Positions 30,201 through 40,488 of a stretch of 64,000 nt of DNA are shown one piece after another (the stretch's first letter is position 1; the number at the start of each line of letters is the position of its first letter). Below the pieces are notes generated by a model. That model was not told where the DNA came from. It saw only the letters and a program-made list of their open reading frames with translations, and did not search any database. The position numbers and the translations under genes were made by a program. This stretch comes from Trypanosoma brucei gambiense DAL972 (Eukaryota > Euglenozoa > Kinetoplastea > Trypanosomatida > Trypanosomatidae). Location of the stretch: the NCBI RefSeq assembly GCF_000210295.1, contig NC_026744.1:1860001-1924000 (forward strand), given 5' to 3'.

Positions 30201-31540
30201 TAGAAGGGCACGCCCGTCCAAGCCTATTTTCAAAAACCAGTTGCCGTTGCGAAACCAACGCTGGTTACCATGTTCCACGCAAGGACCGATGACAACGGGC
30301 GCGGATGCAAAGACAGTCGGCTATGATATCTATTCAAAAGCCCAAAACTGCGCCGCTGACTCCGTTGTGAAACGGCGCTTGGAATGGGAAACATGACTCG
30401 CTAACGAATGGGTAGGCGACAAGAAAGTCGCCACACTGTAAACCATACCCGGCGCCGAGCGTGAAAAAATATAAAAGTGAGGCGCCGGTCTGGAGTTCGA
30501 AACCGAACCGAAGTAGTAACCGCCGTTAAATAAAGCTCGAAGCAAGCATCCGTAGGGACAGCTATCGAGTCCGTTTGTGCCGTCATAGACGTCTACTATT
30601 CGCATGGAATAGCACCGATTGGGCAACTCGGCGGCAAATATGCGTCTAGGAAGTGCATCCACGGTTTTTAATATTACCGTAGGATGACGGATGGGATGGG
30701 CGACGCAATTTCCTCCTCAATCCGCATGGAATCAATAAAAGCAACTGGCGAAGGGAATGAGTTGGTGCCATCTTTCTGGATTAAAGAAATGCCGGATATG
30801 GAAGCAGATGCTGAAAATTGTGCGAATTGCAGGAAAAAGGGAACAAAAATTTGCAAAGCTAAAACAAGTGCTGAAGGAGGTGGCCGCAGAACAATGGAGG
30901 AGGTAAGGGCTAGAAACAGAATTCATAAAATAAATCAAGGGACCGGAACCTGGTAAACTCGCTGCTTGTTGTGAGGTTGTTGCGCACGCCCATTGTAGTG
31001 ACTAATGGTCTGAGGTTATCAAAGAATCAGCGGGCGATTGAGCTCTGGGATACATGGAAGGGAAACCGAGAGAATACGATACGAATGGCATCACGGGCGT
31101 TATTGCTTGGAGCAGCGGGGAGGTTTTAGGTCCATACCATTTACCATGGTAGAGTTCAAACTAGTGTTTGGTGAATTCCCCACCGGCATCGCTTCTGGTT
31201 GGAAAAAAAAAAACAAACATAAGGAGGGATTGTAGAAACTTGGCAACAACACGGGCACTCGCAGCAGTGATCTATAACTTGTGCTGGAAACAAAACCTGA
31301 TACCGCAGCTGCTGCGCAGAAGAGCATCATCTCTTTTTCATTGAATCCAAACAAACCAAAAAGAAACGGGTGATGCCCCTCCGTTTTCCAACCGCAGCAG
31401 GTAAGGATCTGCAGACTGAAGGATAGAGAAATTTCAAGCATGTCGAGATTACCCTCTTCAGACAAGGCCAGCGAGCTTCAGACGTGGACTCTCAGCATTA
31501 GACGTCAGAGCGTGACCACCTGCTTTAATAAACAGAGGGA

Positions 31541-31552
31541 GGGGGGGGGGGG
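31541..31552. repeat. poly-G tract (G12)
   Basis: A second uninterrupted plus-strand G run in the same gene-free stretch, preceded by the G-rich lead-in gaggga. Confidence 0.95.
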
Positions 31553-32437
31553 AGGAACGAGAGAAAGCGGTTACTGTGTTTATTATCCCCGATGGGTTGG
31601 CACAGTGTAACGTGACTGCGTCATCGCGGCACTAAATCGCTACAAAGTGGTTCCCTTCCTGACGGAATGGAAGAGACGGTTCCTCCCCAATTCTGAGGTC
31701 AACATGGGGGCGAACAACACGCAGTCAAAAACTAGGCCATTTTAACATGCGGCGGTGCTGCGGGGATCTGCCCTGCGGTGAGCGCCGTCTCTCGTCGCGA
31801 TGAAATCCCTACGCAAACGGTCGAATAAAACTTACGAAACTAGTCATGATTTCCTTTCGAACGGCTTCATCACCTTTGGCACACACACAGATTTTAAAAA
31901 AGAAATGTCGAGGACACCCCTGAGCAGGGAGTTGGCCGTCACCCCCGGTGGTCTAGAGAGCACCATGCTCAGTTGCCTGAGAAAACGGAATATGCATACT
32001 TTGGGGCCAGGCATCTTTGCACCCTCAACTTCCACATAAATAACAAAACAAATAATGAAAAGGAAAGGCCCCAAATTACCGGGGATTCCATGCAGCTGGA
32101 AGGGGGGATGTGACCCCACACGCCCAAACTGCGGGAGATAAAATCGACAAAGTTGACCCCGCGTTTTAGGCATCCCTATTGGAGCCCCTCGTGGGCGGAG
32201 AAAAATTCGACCACTCGCTTCTAGCGCAAAAGGTTGATGCGCCACAACAATATTTGTACGAATGGCTCCGATCCCCCACGCCTCACACGTCTTACTCCAT
32301 GAAATTACCTTTGTTTTGTCGGAATTCATCATTGCGGCGCGGCCGAACGCACGACGCAACAGCCGTTGTTGGACAAGTTGCACCGGGTGAGTGGCTACGA
32401 AACGCGCAAACGACCAAACAACCCTCTTGGGCCTTTT

Positions 32438-32500
32438 TGTTATTATTATTACTATCATTATTATTATTATTATTATTATTTTTTTTTTTTTTTGGGGGGG
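32438..32500. repeat. (TTA)n-T15-G7 composite tract
   Basis: A TTA trinucleotide run passes into about 15 T and then seven G on the plus strand. Read on the minus strand it is C7-A15-(TAA)n, resembling an A-rich retroposon tail that has expanded into a microsatellite, although no element body was recognised. Confidence 0.85.
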
Positions 32501-33061
32501 TCGACCTCAACGTGTCACTGGGGACGGAACAGAATTTTGGGACGTTTTAGGGTCAAACATCCACCCATGCGGCACCCATTCCATAATTTCAAGACACACT
32601 CGGTTTTGTTTGAGAGCTCTTGAGTGTGTGGATAAAAAATTTCCCACTGCCGTTTCCCCGAACCCGTCACAGCTGAGGCCTTAGAGATCTTTACGATCAG
32701 TCGCTACACCTCTGCTATCGAGTGCGTTCGGTGTGGTTGCCGGCTCCGCCTTGAGAGTCCACATTCCACGTCCTCGACCAATCAAAAAGTATTGGTGACT
32801 CCTTGTGGAACCGGTGCATCTTTTTTTTTTTCTTCAGCAGAAGTAAAAGCTTTTGTCCACCATACAACCTGTTGCCCCAATGAAACATTTACCAGATCAT
32901 CGCCCAATTTCTTTAATGACCCGCGGGGCCGCAGGTGGCGTAAGCAAGCCGTCGCTTTTCTGAACGTTTAAACTCTCTGTTTCGACCGGAAAGTTGTAAC
33001 TCATTGGTGGATTGACCAACGACCCACACGACGCATCAGCCGCTGGCGGTGATATATGTGC

Positions 33062-33083
33062 ATATATATATATATATATATAT
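33062..33083. repeat. (AT)n microsatellite
   Basis: A simple AT run of about 22 bases in the spacer downstream of the Nop9-like gene. Confidence 0.9.
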
Positions 33084-33779
33084 TTCCCTCATCCACAAAA
33101 AATCCACATGAAGGATTGATGTAAAAAAAAAAAAAACAAAGCAAGGGATGACCTTTTCCTTGCATGCGGCTTCCTTAGGGGAATTCACCTTTACAACCCC
33201 TCTTTGCCTATGCCTGGAGTGGCTAACTTGTCCTTCGTCAAAGTCCGTAGCCGCGCAGAATGTTATTTTTAGTACCAACGGTGCGGTTAACAGTGATGAA
33301 AGGTTTCCGCAAAACAGATGTTGCTTAAGCTGCTGGCGCTAGGGGAAATAAAGTTTAAGCACTTCCTCAGTTTCCACAGCGCTAACATCTCCGTCGCTTT
33401 TCTCATTTGCTCAGTGTGCCTATCATAGGTGGTGATGTACTGAAGCGGCACCAAGCAGTTTCACTACCCGCGCTTGCTTCAGACCGTAAGTACGGCGTCT
33501 AAAAAAAAAAAAATAGTAGCTATAGCAAATAGATCATCGGAAAGAATGGTCAACATAAGCGATATTTTTAGCAGCACTCTTGGTGGGTCAACAAATGGGA
33601 CTCCGTTGCACCTTGTCGCGTTCCGCCCTCTCGCGTTGAACGGCTTTTAGCGTTCTGTTACCGTGCATGCTTATCCTTAAAAACCCTTTCTTTCCCTCAG
33701 ACCTTCGGTAATTCATATCCTTACGTTAATCGCTTCCTCTTTCCCACCTCTTTCTTGCGTCTACCCTTCACGGGGCGCT

Positions 33780-35831
33780 TCATGTGGATTCACTTATCTG
33801 CACAACGAACTTTCCATAAAAATTTTGTGCGAGGTTGTTTCGAAGCCGCGGGTCCTGCTTCAGTTTCTCTCTCACTTTCTGCAGCAGCAAGTCATCCATC
33901 TGCAGGAGCTTTTGTAAGACAATGGAGCTGCTCTGCTGCGTCGCCATTTGAGCCAGACCAGAAAGCACAAGTTCCACCACACGACCCTTGCCTTGCTGAT
34001 CCAAACTGGCCATTAGCGTACACAAGACATGCTGAGAGCCTTTTTCACATGCAAGCGAGACGAAGTTACGAAGCAACACATCGCAGATGTCGCGACTAGC
34101 GGGGATGGCCTTCTCCACTACAAATCGTCCATTGTTGTGCCTAGTGAGTGTCACGACGTGTGCCCGGAGAGCGTTGCAAAGAGCCGTGTGCGTGGAGGCT
34201 CCCACATGGTCAAACAGACACACCACAACATGGGAGGCGTAGACATGCTGGCACATACGTAGCAGCTCATCGGCCTTAATTAGGCTACGGGCAATTTTCT
34301 CTGCCCCAAACACTTTAATATATTCTTGAACCATCACATTTCCAATGGAGTCATACATCAAGGCTGTGATGTCGCGTTCGATGGCACTGACGAGTAATTC
34401 TCCTACTTTAGACTCCTTAACTTTGCATAGTGGTAGAAGCTTCCGCACGACCAAACTTCCTCTTGCATCACTTAACAAGTCCCCCACATTACTTCGTTTG
34501 ACGAGCATCGCTGCAACCTCCTCAACTATAGCCTTGTTGGGTAGTGAATTGGCCGTCACGACGACGCAAACAACTACGTGCACAGAAATGGGATGGTCCA
34601 CCAATGAGGATAACTGTGGGCCCAACAGTTGCAGAAGGTGTTTAAAATTTGTCACCGCTTCCTTTTGTCCGGTGTGTGGGATAAGGGAAATAGCGGCCTG
34701 AACCACGAAGTTGGCATCACCCGAGCTGCACATTTCCACAATGTTTGCTTCACAAGCCGATAACACAACATTAAATATCTCCGCAGCCTCGTTAGACGCG
34801 AGCTCTGTCAAGTCATGCGATAGAATCTCCTGCAGAAACTTGCACCCTCGTTTGCTACCAAGCAGCGCCGCAACGTCAATGCCTCTTAGGACGGCGGCGC
34901 GGCTGGGACAATGAAGGATGAAAGTTCGCATGACTGGTGAAGCTACGGGGTCATTGGCAAGGTAAAGCAGCACATCCTGTTTCCCATCCTTATGCCCATT
35001 CGTCTTCCCCTGCTTCTTTTTCCCACCCCCGCCGCTGGTTTCGACGAGGCCCAAGGCATCCTTAAGCCAACTTACCGTTTCGGTTGGAAAGCGCTCGATG
35101 AGCCGACGGATGGTAACGGCTGTGTGGCGGTTGCGGAGTTTCACTTGTATCAAGTCTAGTGTCTCGGCCCCTTGGCACAAAACGTGCAAAGCCCTTCGCT
35201 GAATCTCGTGGTCTCCATTCAGCACCAACGAACTCATCACCTTGCATGCAACGTAATGCTCGTGGAGGGCCTCATTTTCTTCGAACAGACGCATCACAAC
35301 ATCAAGTACCATCAACTTCCTCTTTTCATCGCAGCTTGGAGCGCCCAACGCGTTCAACAGAGCACACACCACACGACCACCGCACTCGTCTTGTACAAGA
35401 TCCTCAAGAAGTGTGAGCGGTTCTTCACCTTCATCCTCGTCTGTTGTAGCCGCCTGGCGATCAAGGGAAATAAACGCATCTAAAATGTGGCTCAAGGTTT
35501 CTTCGTCGAGTTTCCCGTCATCTCGCGGTCGCTTGCGCGATACTCCGGCCTGCTCTTCTCCCGCGCTGGTCTCGCAGAGTAAAAGTGAGCAAAGATCATC
35601 GCATGCAGCAGGAAGCCTACAAGCCTGAGCGAATTGGGCAATGAGCAGCGCCTTCTTTTCCTCCGACACGGCAGCCCTTTGCGGTGTTGTGCGTTTCACA
35701 AGTCGTTCGGTGGTGGCGGCAAAGTCGCCCCGCCGCACGGCTTTCGCAACTATTGACTTTCGCTCGCGATTCTCACGTGTGTGACGCACCTGCCGCTGCT
35801 GTGAGCGCTGTAGCGTTCCCTTCTTGCCCAT
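33780..35831 (-). CDS. nucleolar PUF-repeat protein, Nop9-like
   Basis: A 683-aa helical-repeat RNA-binding protein of the Pumilio superfamily, most like the Nop9 branch that acts in small-subunit pre-rRNA processing. The N-terminus is very basic (GKKGTLQRSQQRQVRHTRENRERK), typical of nucleolar proteins. Degenerate PUF repeats run from about 220 to the end, the clearest being DARGSLVVRKLLPLC, YDSIGNVMVQEYIKVFG, YASHVVVCLFDHVG, HNNGRFVVEKAI, EKGSQHVLCTLMASL, QSSSIVLQKLLQ and AQNFYGKFVVQISES. I use the ATG at 35831, not the upstream one at 35990: a purine-rich plus-strand run (35897-35917) is a sense pyrimidine tract, and the first AG after it (35843-35844) lies between the two ATGs. Nop9 versus another nucleolar PUF is not settled. 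Confidence 0.88.
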   Translation of the reverse strand: MGKKGTLQRSQQRQVRHTRENRERKSIVAKAVRRGDFAATTERLVKRTTPQRAAVSEEKKALLIAQFAQACRLPAACDDLCSLLLCETSAGEEQAGVSRKRPRDDGKLDEETLSHILDAFISLDRQAATTDEDEGEEPLTLLEDLVQDECGGRVVCALLNALGAPSCDEKRKLMVLDVVMRLFEENEALHEHYVACKVMSSLVLNGDHEIQRRALHVLCQGAETLDLIQVKLRNRHTAVTIRRLIERFPTETVSWLKDALGLVETSGGGGKKKQGKTNGHKDGKQDVLLYLANDPVASPVMRTFILHCPSRAAVLRGIDVAALLGSKRGCKFLQEILSHDLTELASNEAAEIFNVVLSACEANIVEMCSSGDANFVVQAAISLIPHTGQKEAVTNFKHLLQLLGPQLSSLVDHPISVHVVVCVVVTANSLPNKAIVEEVAAMLVKRSNVGDLLSDARGSLVVRKLLPLCKVKESKVGELLVSAIERDITALMYDSIGNVMVQEYIKVFGAEKIARSLIKADELLRMCQHVYASHVVVCLFDHVGASTHTALCNALRAHVVTLTRHNNGRFVVEKAIPASRDICDVLLRNFVSLACEKGSQHVLCTLMASLDQQGKGRVVELVLSGLAQMATQQSSSIVLQKLLQMDDLLLQKVREKLKQDPRLRNNLAQNFYGKFVVQISEST

Positions 35832-36376
35832 CGCGATTTCACCTTCGATATTTGTGCATGTTTGTATAGAGGGGATGGGGAGAAGTGCGTGAAGCCATGA
35901 AGGGGAAGTAAAGAAACAATGCAACGAACGGATTGCAACCCAAAAGGGAAAAATAGACGGAGGTGGATCGGCGGGTTGGGGAATCACCAAATCAGTGTTG
36001 ATGGTAAATGGTACAAATGCTCACTGTGCCAGGTTTAAAAATAAAAGAAAAGAGGATATGCGGGGTCCAACCGCAGTCGCCTCGGATAAGGCACTTTAAT
36101 ATTAAACGCAAACATCGAAAAGGAAGGGGTACATGAAGTAACGCCCAGACCCAACAAAGGGAAGAGTAAAAGCGTCGCTGAAACGCAAACTAGTGCTTAC
36201 TTCCATATTACATTCTCCCTCAGAAAATAGTTTGGTCCTCTACAGACCATGTATTCCAGAAGGGGAGCCGATCGTGCGTGGCACCACCGAAGAATGAAGA
36301 CAGAAGCCATAGAATAATCTATGAAACAAACACCTTTATTTAAACACGTACACGTGTGCATGTGCGCGCTAAACCA
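35832..36376. other. intergenic region between ligase and Nop9-like gene
   Basis: About 540 bases. Near its left end are the sense pyrimidine tract and AG (35843-35917) proposed as splice signals for the Nop9-like gene; nothing else is recognised. Confidence 0.5.
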
Positions 36377-38104
36377 TCACACGAACCACCCCTTGCCACC
36401 CCGTATTCCCTTCACCTGGCCAAACCGTGGAACGCCGTACTCTGTAAGCGACTGGTATTTTACAGTCGCGTACAAACCTGTCAACGACCGTTTATTAGTA
36501 CGCCCCGATGCCGGAGTTCCGCCACCCTTGCGGCCGCCAGTAACATCCAGCAGATGTCGCAAGAGAGCTTGCTGGTTCTCAGCATTCATTTTTGGCAGGG
36601 AAACATTGAATACACGTCCCGTGTCGCTAAGGCACTGAACCCCATAGAAGATGACAGTGTCGCTGTTGTTACCCTTCATTGCAGCCCTCCCCTGCGGGGT
36701 TCTCGGCGCCGAAACGCCAAGGCTTTCATGAAGTGAGGAGACGGGTATACGCAAAAAACTCCGCGACCGTGCGTCTGCTGTGGGGGGTTTGAGAAGGGGC
36801 CTCAAGATGGCGTACTCCTTGTCCGCAAACGGAAGGAGTTTTGCTGCAGTTGGACTGCGGCGGCCATTCGTTTTGGCTCGCCGAAGCACCTTCTCCACAA
36901 TTTCCCTGTGATCAGCAGCTTCATCGCTCCCGGCTCCATTTTTATTTCCACCGGAAGTGTCGGTTTCAGTTGCACCCGGAGCGTCGCAGGTGACCACACA
37001 CCCGCCTTCGGAGTGCACGCGAAGGAGCCGTGTGCCCCCCGTGACACGCACTCCATTCCGCCTCGACTCATTCCTACTATGTAGAGCAAACAGGGAAGGT
37101 TTCAAGGAAGTAATCAAGGGATCCAGCAGGCCTTGAAGTACCTTCTTTTCCTTCTCCCTGATTTCATACACGTTTGATGCACTACGAACCACAGCACCCT
37201 CGTAGCCAGTTGAGAGGTATTTGTCAAGATACACAGTTCGGACCTCTTCAAGCGAGGTAATCAGTGTGTAAGGAACGAGCTTCACATACTTGCCGCCGAT
37301 ACCCTGGTAAGCAGCCACAGGTTCGCGTACCGGCTCCACACCACTGCACTCTTCCACTGCGCTAGACATCCGTTCAGGGAAAAAAGTTGAGGAAGCCCGT
37401 GCCCGCTCCAGAAGGCTGGCAAGAAAATGCAGTGCCTTAAGGCGTTGCGAGAAAACGGAGTGATTGGGAATAACACGAACCATTTCCAGGTCGGAGATGT
37501 GGTTGGCCTCCATGACCCCGCGCAAGATAGCCAACCGTTCCTTCTCTATCCGTGGGATTCCCCTACCACTCTTGTCGCCCCCGAGTTTCACCCTCTCGTT
37601 GGGTTGAAACGAAACAATATCAAATACACACATGATGGGGAGTGATGCCACATACCTGAGCACTTCATCTTCCGAAGAACAAGCGGACTTTGCGGACCGG
37701 AGACGGTGGACCAGAGCTGAGACCGCAAGGAACCCCGTCTGGGTAGCACCGCTGGACGCAGTGCGCGGGTTGTGTGAGCGGTGGATGTAAAGCTCACCGT
37801 CGAGGACCAGTCGCGGGTCACCACTAAGCCACCGAAGAAGCCGCAGTTCTTCTTCAATCCACGTCACCCCATAAATGGGGCGACCAAAGCGCGAGAAGCA
37901 CGTCGATTTTGTTGACTCGGCTTGGGGAGGCACGTACGATACAATCCGAACCCCATCATGCTTTGGTGAGACGAAATACGGAGGTCCTTGAGGGCTGCTA
38001 CCAGACGGCGAGGCTGCAGCGGCCGCACGCTCGAATACATCAAAGGTTGATAATGCCATGGGTTCAAAGGGCAAACCACGCCGGGGTCTTACAAGACGGA
38101 ACAT
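36377..38104 (-). CDS. ATP-dependent DNA ligase, kinetoplast (LIG k) type
   Basis: A 575-aa DNA ligase that joins nicks using an enzyme-AMP intermediate. The adenylation domain has motif I KHDGVR (Lys48 is the AMP acceptor), motif III LVLDGELYIH (Asp102-Glu104), motif IIIa around CVFDIVSF (158-166) and motif IV STGYEGAVVR (Glu302). The C-terminal OB-fold ends with VKYQSLTEYGVPRFG, a signature of minimal ATP-dependent ligases. A Ser/Gly-rich insertion of over 100 residues separates the two, and motif V is not obvious; the KEKK segment at 318-321 may supply it. The N-terminus MFRLVRPRRG looks like a mitochondrial leader, so a role in sealing kinetoplast DNA minicircles or maxicircles is inferred. 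There are no BRCT or zinc-finger domains, which excludes ligases III and IV. In T. brucei the two LIG k genes are reported as neighbours; only one copy is seen here. Confidence 0.88.
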   Translation of the reverse strand: MFRLVRPRRGLPFEPMALSTFDVFERAAAAASPSGSSPQGPPYFVSPKHDGVRIVSYVPPQAESTKSTCFSRFGRPIYGVTWIEEELRLLRWLSGDPRLVLDGELYIHRSHNPRTASSGATQTGFLAVSALVHRLRSAKSACSSEDEVLRYVASLPIMCVFDIVSFQPNERVKLGGDKSGRGIPRIEKERLAILRGVMEANHISDLEMVRVIPNHSVFSQRLKALHFLASLLERARASSTFFPERMSSAVEECSGVEPVREPVAAYQGIGGKYVKLVPYTLITSLEEVRTVYLDKYLSTGYEGAVVRSASNVYEIREKEKKVLQGLLDPLITSLKPSLFALHSRNESRRNGVRVTGGTRLLRVHSEGGCVVTCDAPGATETDTSGGNKNGAGSDEAADHREIVEKVLRRAKTNGRRSPTAAKLLPFADKEYAILRPLLKPPTADARSRSFLRIPVSSLHESLGVSAPRTPQGRAAMKGNNSDTVIFYGVQCLSDTGRVFNVSLPKMNAENQQALLRHLLDVTGGRKGGGTPASGRTNKRSLTGLYATVKYQSLTEYGVPRFGQVKGIRGGKGWFV

Positions 38105-38853
38105 TTACCCTGTTGGCGCCTCTCCTTTTCCCAGAGCCGTTTCCAACTTGCCTGAGTCCTACGCTGGCCTCGCGAATGCAGAGACGGACTATTTGCCCTA
38201 CTGCTGGAACTTCTGCCTCTGCACCCTCTTGGCCGGTGAAGTTTTTAAACAAAGAGCAAAGACGAATGTTATGGACACAACTTAGCGTCTTTCCCAAGGA
38301 AAAAAAGCGAGTACACGGCGTATGCTACAAGATGCCATTTATTGCCTACGTGGCGCCTACTCGCCCAAACCAGTGGAGGAAAACGACCACAAAAATAAAA
38401 TAAAATAAAGAGCGGAAGCGCATATCCCTGCTCCCCCCAAATTATTTCTCCACCAGCCGATAGTTTCACTCACCGCACTCAAGCGGTTATGATGGACACC
38501 CGTTACAATCAGAACCGGCAACCACACACCCGCACGTATCGTAAGTTGACGACATATTCGGCCTAGCCCCTGCACACCAGCAACACGTGTGTTTTTCATT
38601 CAGTGAGTGTGCGTGATGAAAAGGAAGTATGGTCACACCACTCCTTCCCCTTGTAGCATGCCGGGATTTACGAGCAGAGAGTTCCCGCCACCGTCACTGA
38701 AGGCAAGAAAGGCAAAAAAAAAACAACAACGACCGGACACCAACTCGCAGCAGCTGCTTGTGGCATTGCTACATCCTTTTTGCTCCTTCTGTACGCGGAG
38801 GGAGTGGAGAGAGACAAAAGACCATATTATATAGAATATCGCCCACCGCTTCA
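38105..38853. other. intergenic region between LRR gene and ligase
   Basis: About 750 bases with no supportable gene. A (AAAAT)n-like run lies near 38391-38410 and an A-tract near 38716-38724. Confidence 0.55.
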
Positions 38854-40488
38854 TCAGTTTTCGAAATCCGCATCGCCGGACGCGGATACATTCATGCTTT
38901 TCGTCAGGCAAGATGCATCACTTGCAAATGGAGACTGTGTACTTGAGTAGCAGTGCGAGCTGTTGTTGATGCTTTTATTATTATTGGTACTACGATCAAC
39001 AACACTGCAATGTTGTGATGGGCTGGTGCCTGCTTTCTGTTGAGGAACAACAGCCATCAGAAGCTTAGCCAGTGAGCGGGCACCCTGGCGCGTCTCCGCC
39101 TTCTTTGTGGAGGCTACTCCAACAGCTGTTTTTCCACTTCGGCTAGGACTGCCATTAAGTTTGGCATGCGCTACAGCATCTCGCGTAGCTCCTGCCCTCT
39201 CACTGAATATGCCAGATGTATGCTCATGCGAGGAAAGAGATGGCACGGTACTGTGCTCACCCACACCTCTTGTGCCATCAAAGGTTCCTGCAAAATTGTT
39301 CCGCCCCGGCGGCGGAGATAAGACACAATCGAGGGTGCGTTGCATCTTCTGCAGCCTTTCCAAAAGTGCTGCGTTCTCATCAGCTAGTTTCCCGTTTGTG
39401 TGCTCCAGAGCTTGAACACGTCGATAAAGTTCGCCATTCGCCTTCTCGTATGACTCACATGTCATCTGGCAGCAACGGAGCTCTGACTGCAAGTGCCTCA
39501 ACACATATTCCATTGGGTCCTCTTCGTAACACTCTGCGACAGATTGAGTGGGGTCCGAGTGGATAGGCTGCGGTGAGGTGCGGCCATCGCTAGTGTCCTG
39601 TGAAACATCAACACTGGTGTAAGCAGTTCTGCATCCCAAGTTATTAACTTCCTCAAGTGCACTCTGCGTGCGCATAGTATATGCCAACATCTCCTTACTG
39701 CATTCCCATCCTTCTTCCTTATGGCTGGAAACGCGTTTTTCCCTATTCCCCTCCTCTGATACTTCGGTTTCTGCTGTGGAGGAAGATGAGCTTTTGAAAG
39801 CCGTAGCATCATGGGCGTCTGTGGAATGCCCTGGGAGATGTGTTGCATCCCTCAGAGGTGGCGTGTCCGAGTGAGATGTAGAAACCAATACTGCCGCCGT
39901 TGACGGAAAGTCGATGGTCGCTATACTCGGTGGCAAAACCGCTTGAACAGCCAAGAAGTGGCGGCGGCTGCTTGCAACGGGGTTTCCTGCTAAGGCCAAC
40001 GTCTTCAGTGAGCGAAGCCCCCTAAGAGAAACGAGGCCCTCTGCCGATCGAACGACATTATGCCGGGCCTGTACCTCCCTCAAATTAGTACATTTTTCCA
40101 CGCCCGTAAAGGAGCTTAGCATATTAGCGGACACATCCAGAGTAAGCAACGTAGGTGGCAACCCCAGGAGGCTGGTCACGTGATTGTTTGTGACGACGAG
40201 CACCTCTAGCCGTGGGAGCTGCGCCACTCCGTCGAGATCGCGAAGCGCGTTAAATGATGCGGCCAGTTGTCGCAGTGTTGTCGGCAGTGGCCGCAACGAC
40301 ATTAGGTTGTTGTGCGAAACATCCAACACCGTTAGGGCTGTAAGTGAGTGGAGACTACCAAGGGACGAAATGTTGTTGTGGGATAGGTCCAGTTGTTCAA
40401 TAGAGCAAAGAATTTCTTTCTCATCCTCCGAACAGAATGCCGATGAATCGAACTTATTTATGTTCCGGTGAGAGAGGTCGATCTTCAT
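38854..40488 (-). CDS. SDS22-like leucine-rich-repeat protein with coiled coil
   Basis: A 544-aa protein. Residues about 28-190 are leucine-rich repeats of the 22-residue SDS22 type: IEQLDLSHNNISSLGSL, LTVLDVSHNNLMSLRPL, LRQLAASFNALRDLDGV, LEVLVVTNNHVTSLLGL, LLTLDVSANMLSSFTGV, LREVQARHNVVRSAEGL, and a capping LKTLALAGNPVASSRRHF. A coiled coil follows at about 330-395 (YEKANGELYRRVQALEHTNGKLADENAALLERLQ with heptad spacing). The remainder is Ser-, Asn- and Thr-rich and probably disordered. LRR-plus-coiled-coil proteins of this kind are frequent in flagellar and basal-body structures of trypanosomes; that location is inference. The start ATG at 40488 begins MKIDLSHRNI, itself an LRR-like strand, so no upstream extension is needed. 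Confidence 0.9.
   Translation of the reverse strand: MKIDLSHRNINKFDSSAFCSEDEKEILCSIEQLDLSHNNISSLGSLHSLTALTVLDVSHNNLMSLRPLPTTLRQLAASFNALRDLDGVAQLPRLEVLVVTNNHVTSLLGLPPTLLTLDVSANMLSSFTGVEKCTNLREVQARHNVVRSAEGLVSLRGLRSLKTLALAGNPVASSRRHFLAVQAVLPPSIATIDFPSTAAVLVSTSHSDTPPLRDATHLPGHSTDAHDATAFKSSSSSTAETEVSEEGNREKRVSSHKEEGWECSKEMLAYTMRTQSALEEVNNLGCRTAYTSVDVSQDTSDGRTSPQPIHSDPTQSVAECYEEDPMEYVLRHLQSELRCCQMTCESYEKANGELYRRVQALEHTNGKLADENAALLERLQKMQRTLDCVLSPPPGRNNFAGTFDGTRGVGEHSTVPSLSSHEHTSGIFSERAGATRDAVAHAKLNGSPSRSGKTAVGVASTKKAETRQGARSLAKLLMAVVPQQKAGTSPSQHCSVVDRSTNNNKSINNSSHCYSSTQSPFASDASCLTKSMNVSASGDADFEN

Larger units (their letters stand above)
29004..33779. other. 4.8 kb gene-free stretch right of tRNA-Gly
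   Basis: No protein gene that I can support on either strand. Several simple tracts break it up: G11 at 30190-30200, G12 at 31541-31552, a TTA-T-G composite at 32438-32500, and an AT run at 33062-33083. Open frames such as 30684-30956 (plus) and 31844-32458 (minus) show no recognisable domain. It lies between the Nop9-like gene and the tRNA, so a transcription stop, a restart, or both could be located here. Decayed genes or retroposons are possible, but I see no diagnostic motif. Confidence 0.5.

Noticed and set aside
30470..30560. Minus-strand tRNA-like 3' half (GTTTCGAACTCC with T-run)
   Set aside because: T-stem does not pair and no anticodon arm could be folded.
31844..32458. 204-aa minus-strand frame in the tRNA gap
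   Set aside because: N-terminus is the translated TTA repeat; the rest has no recognisable domain and no conserved pattern.
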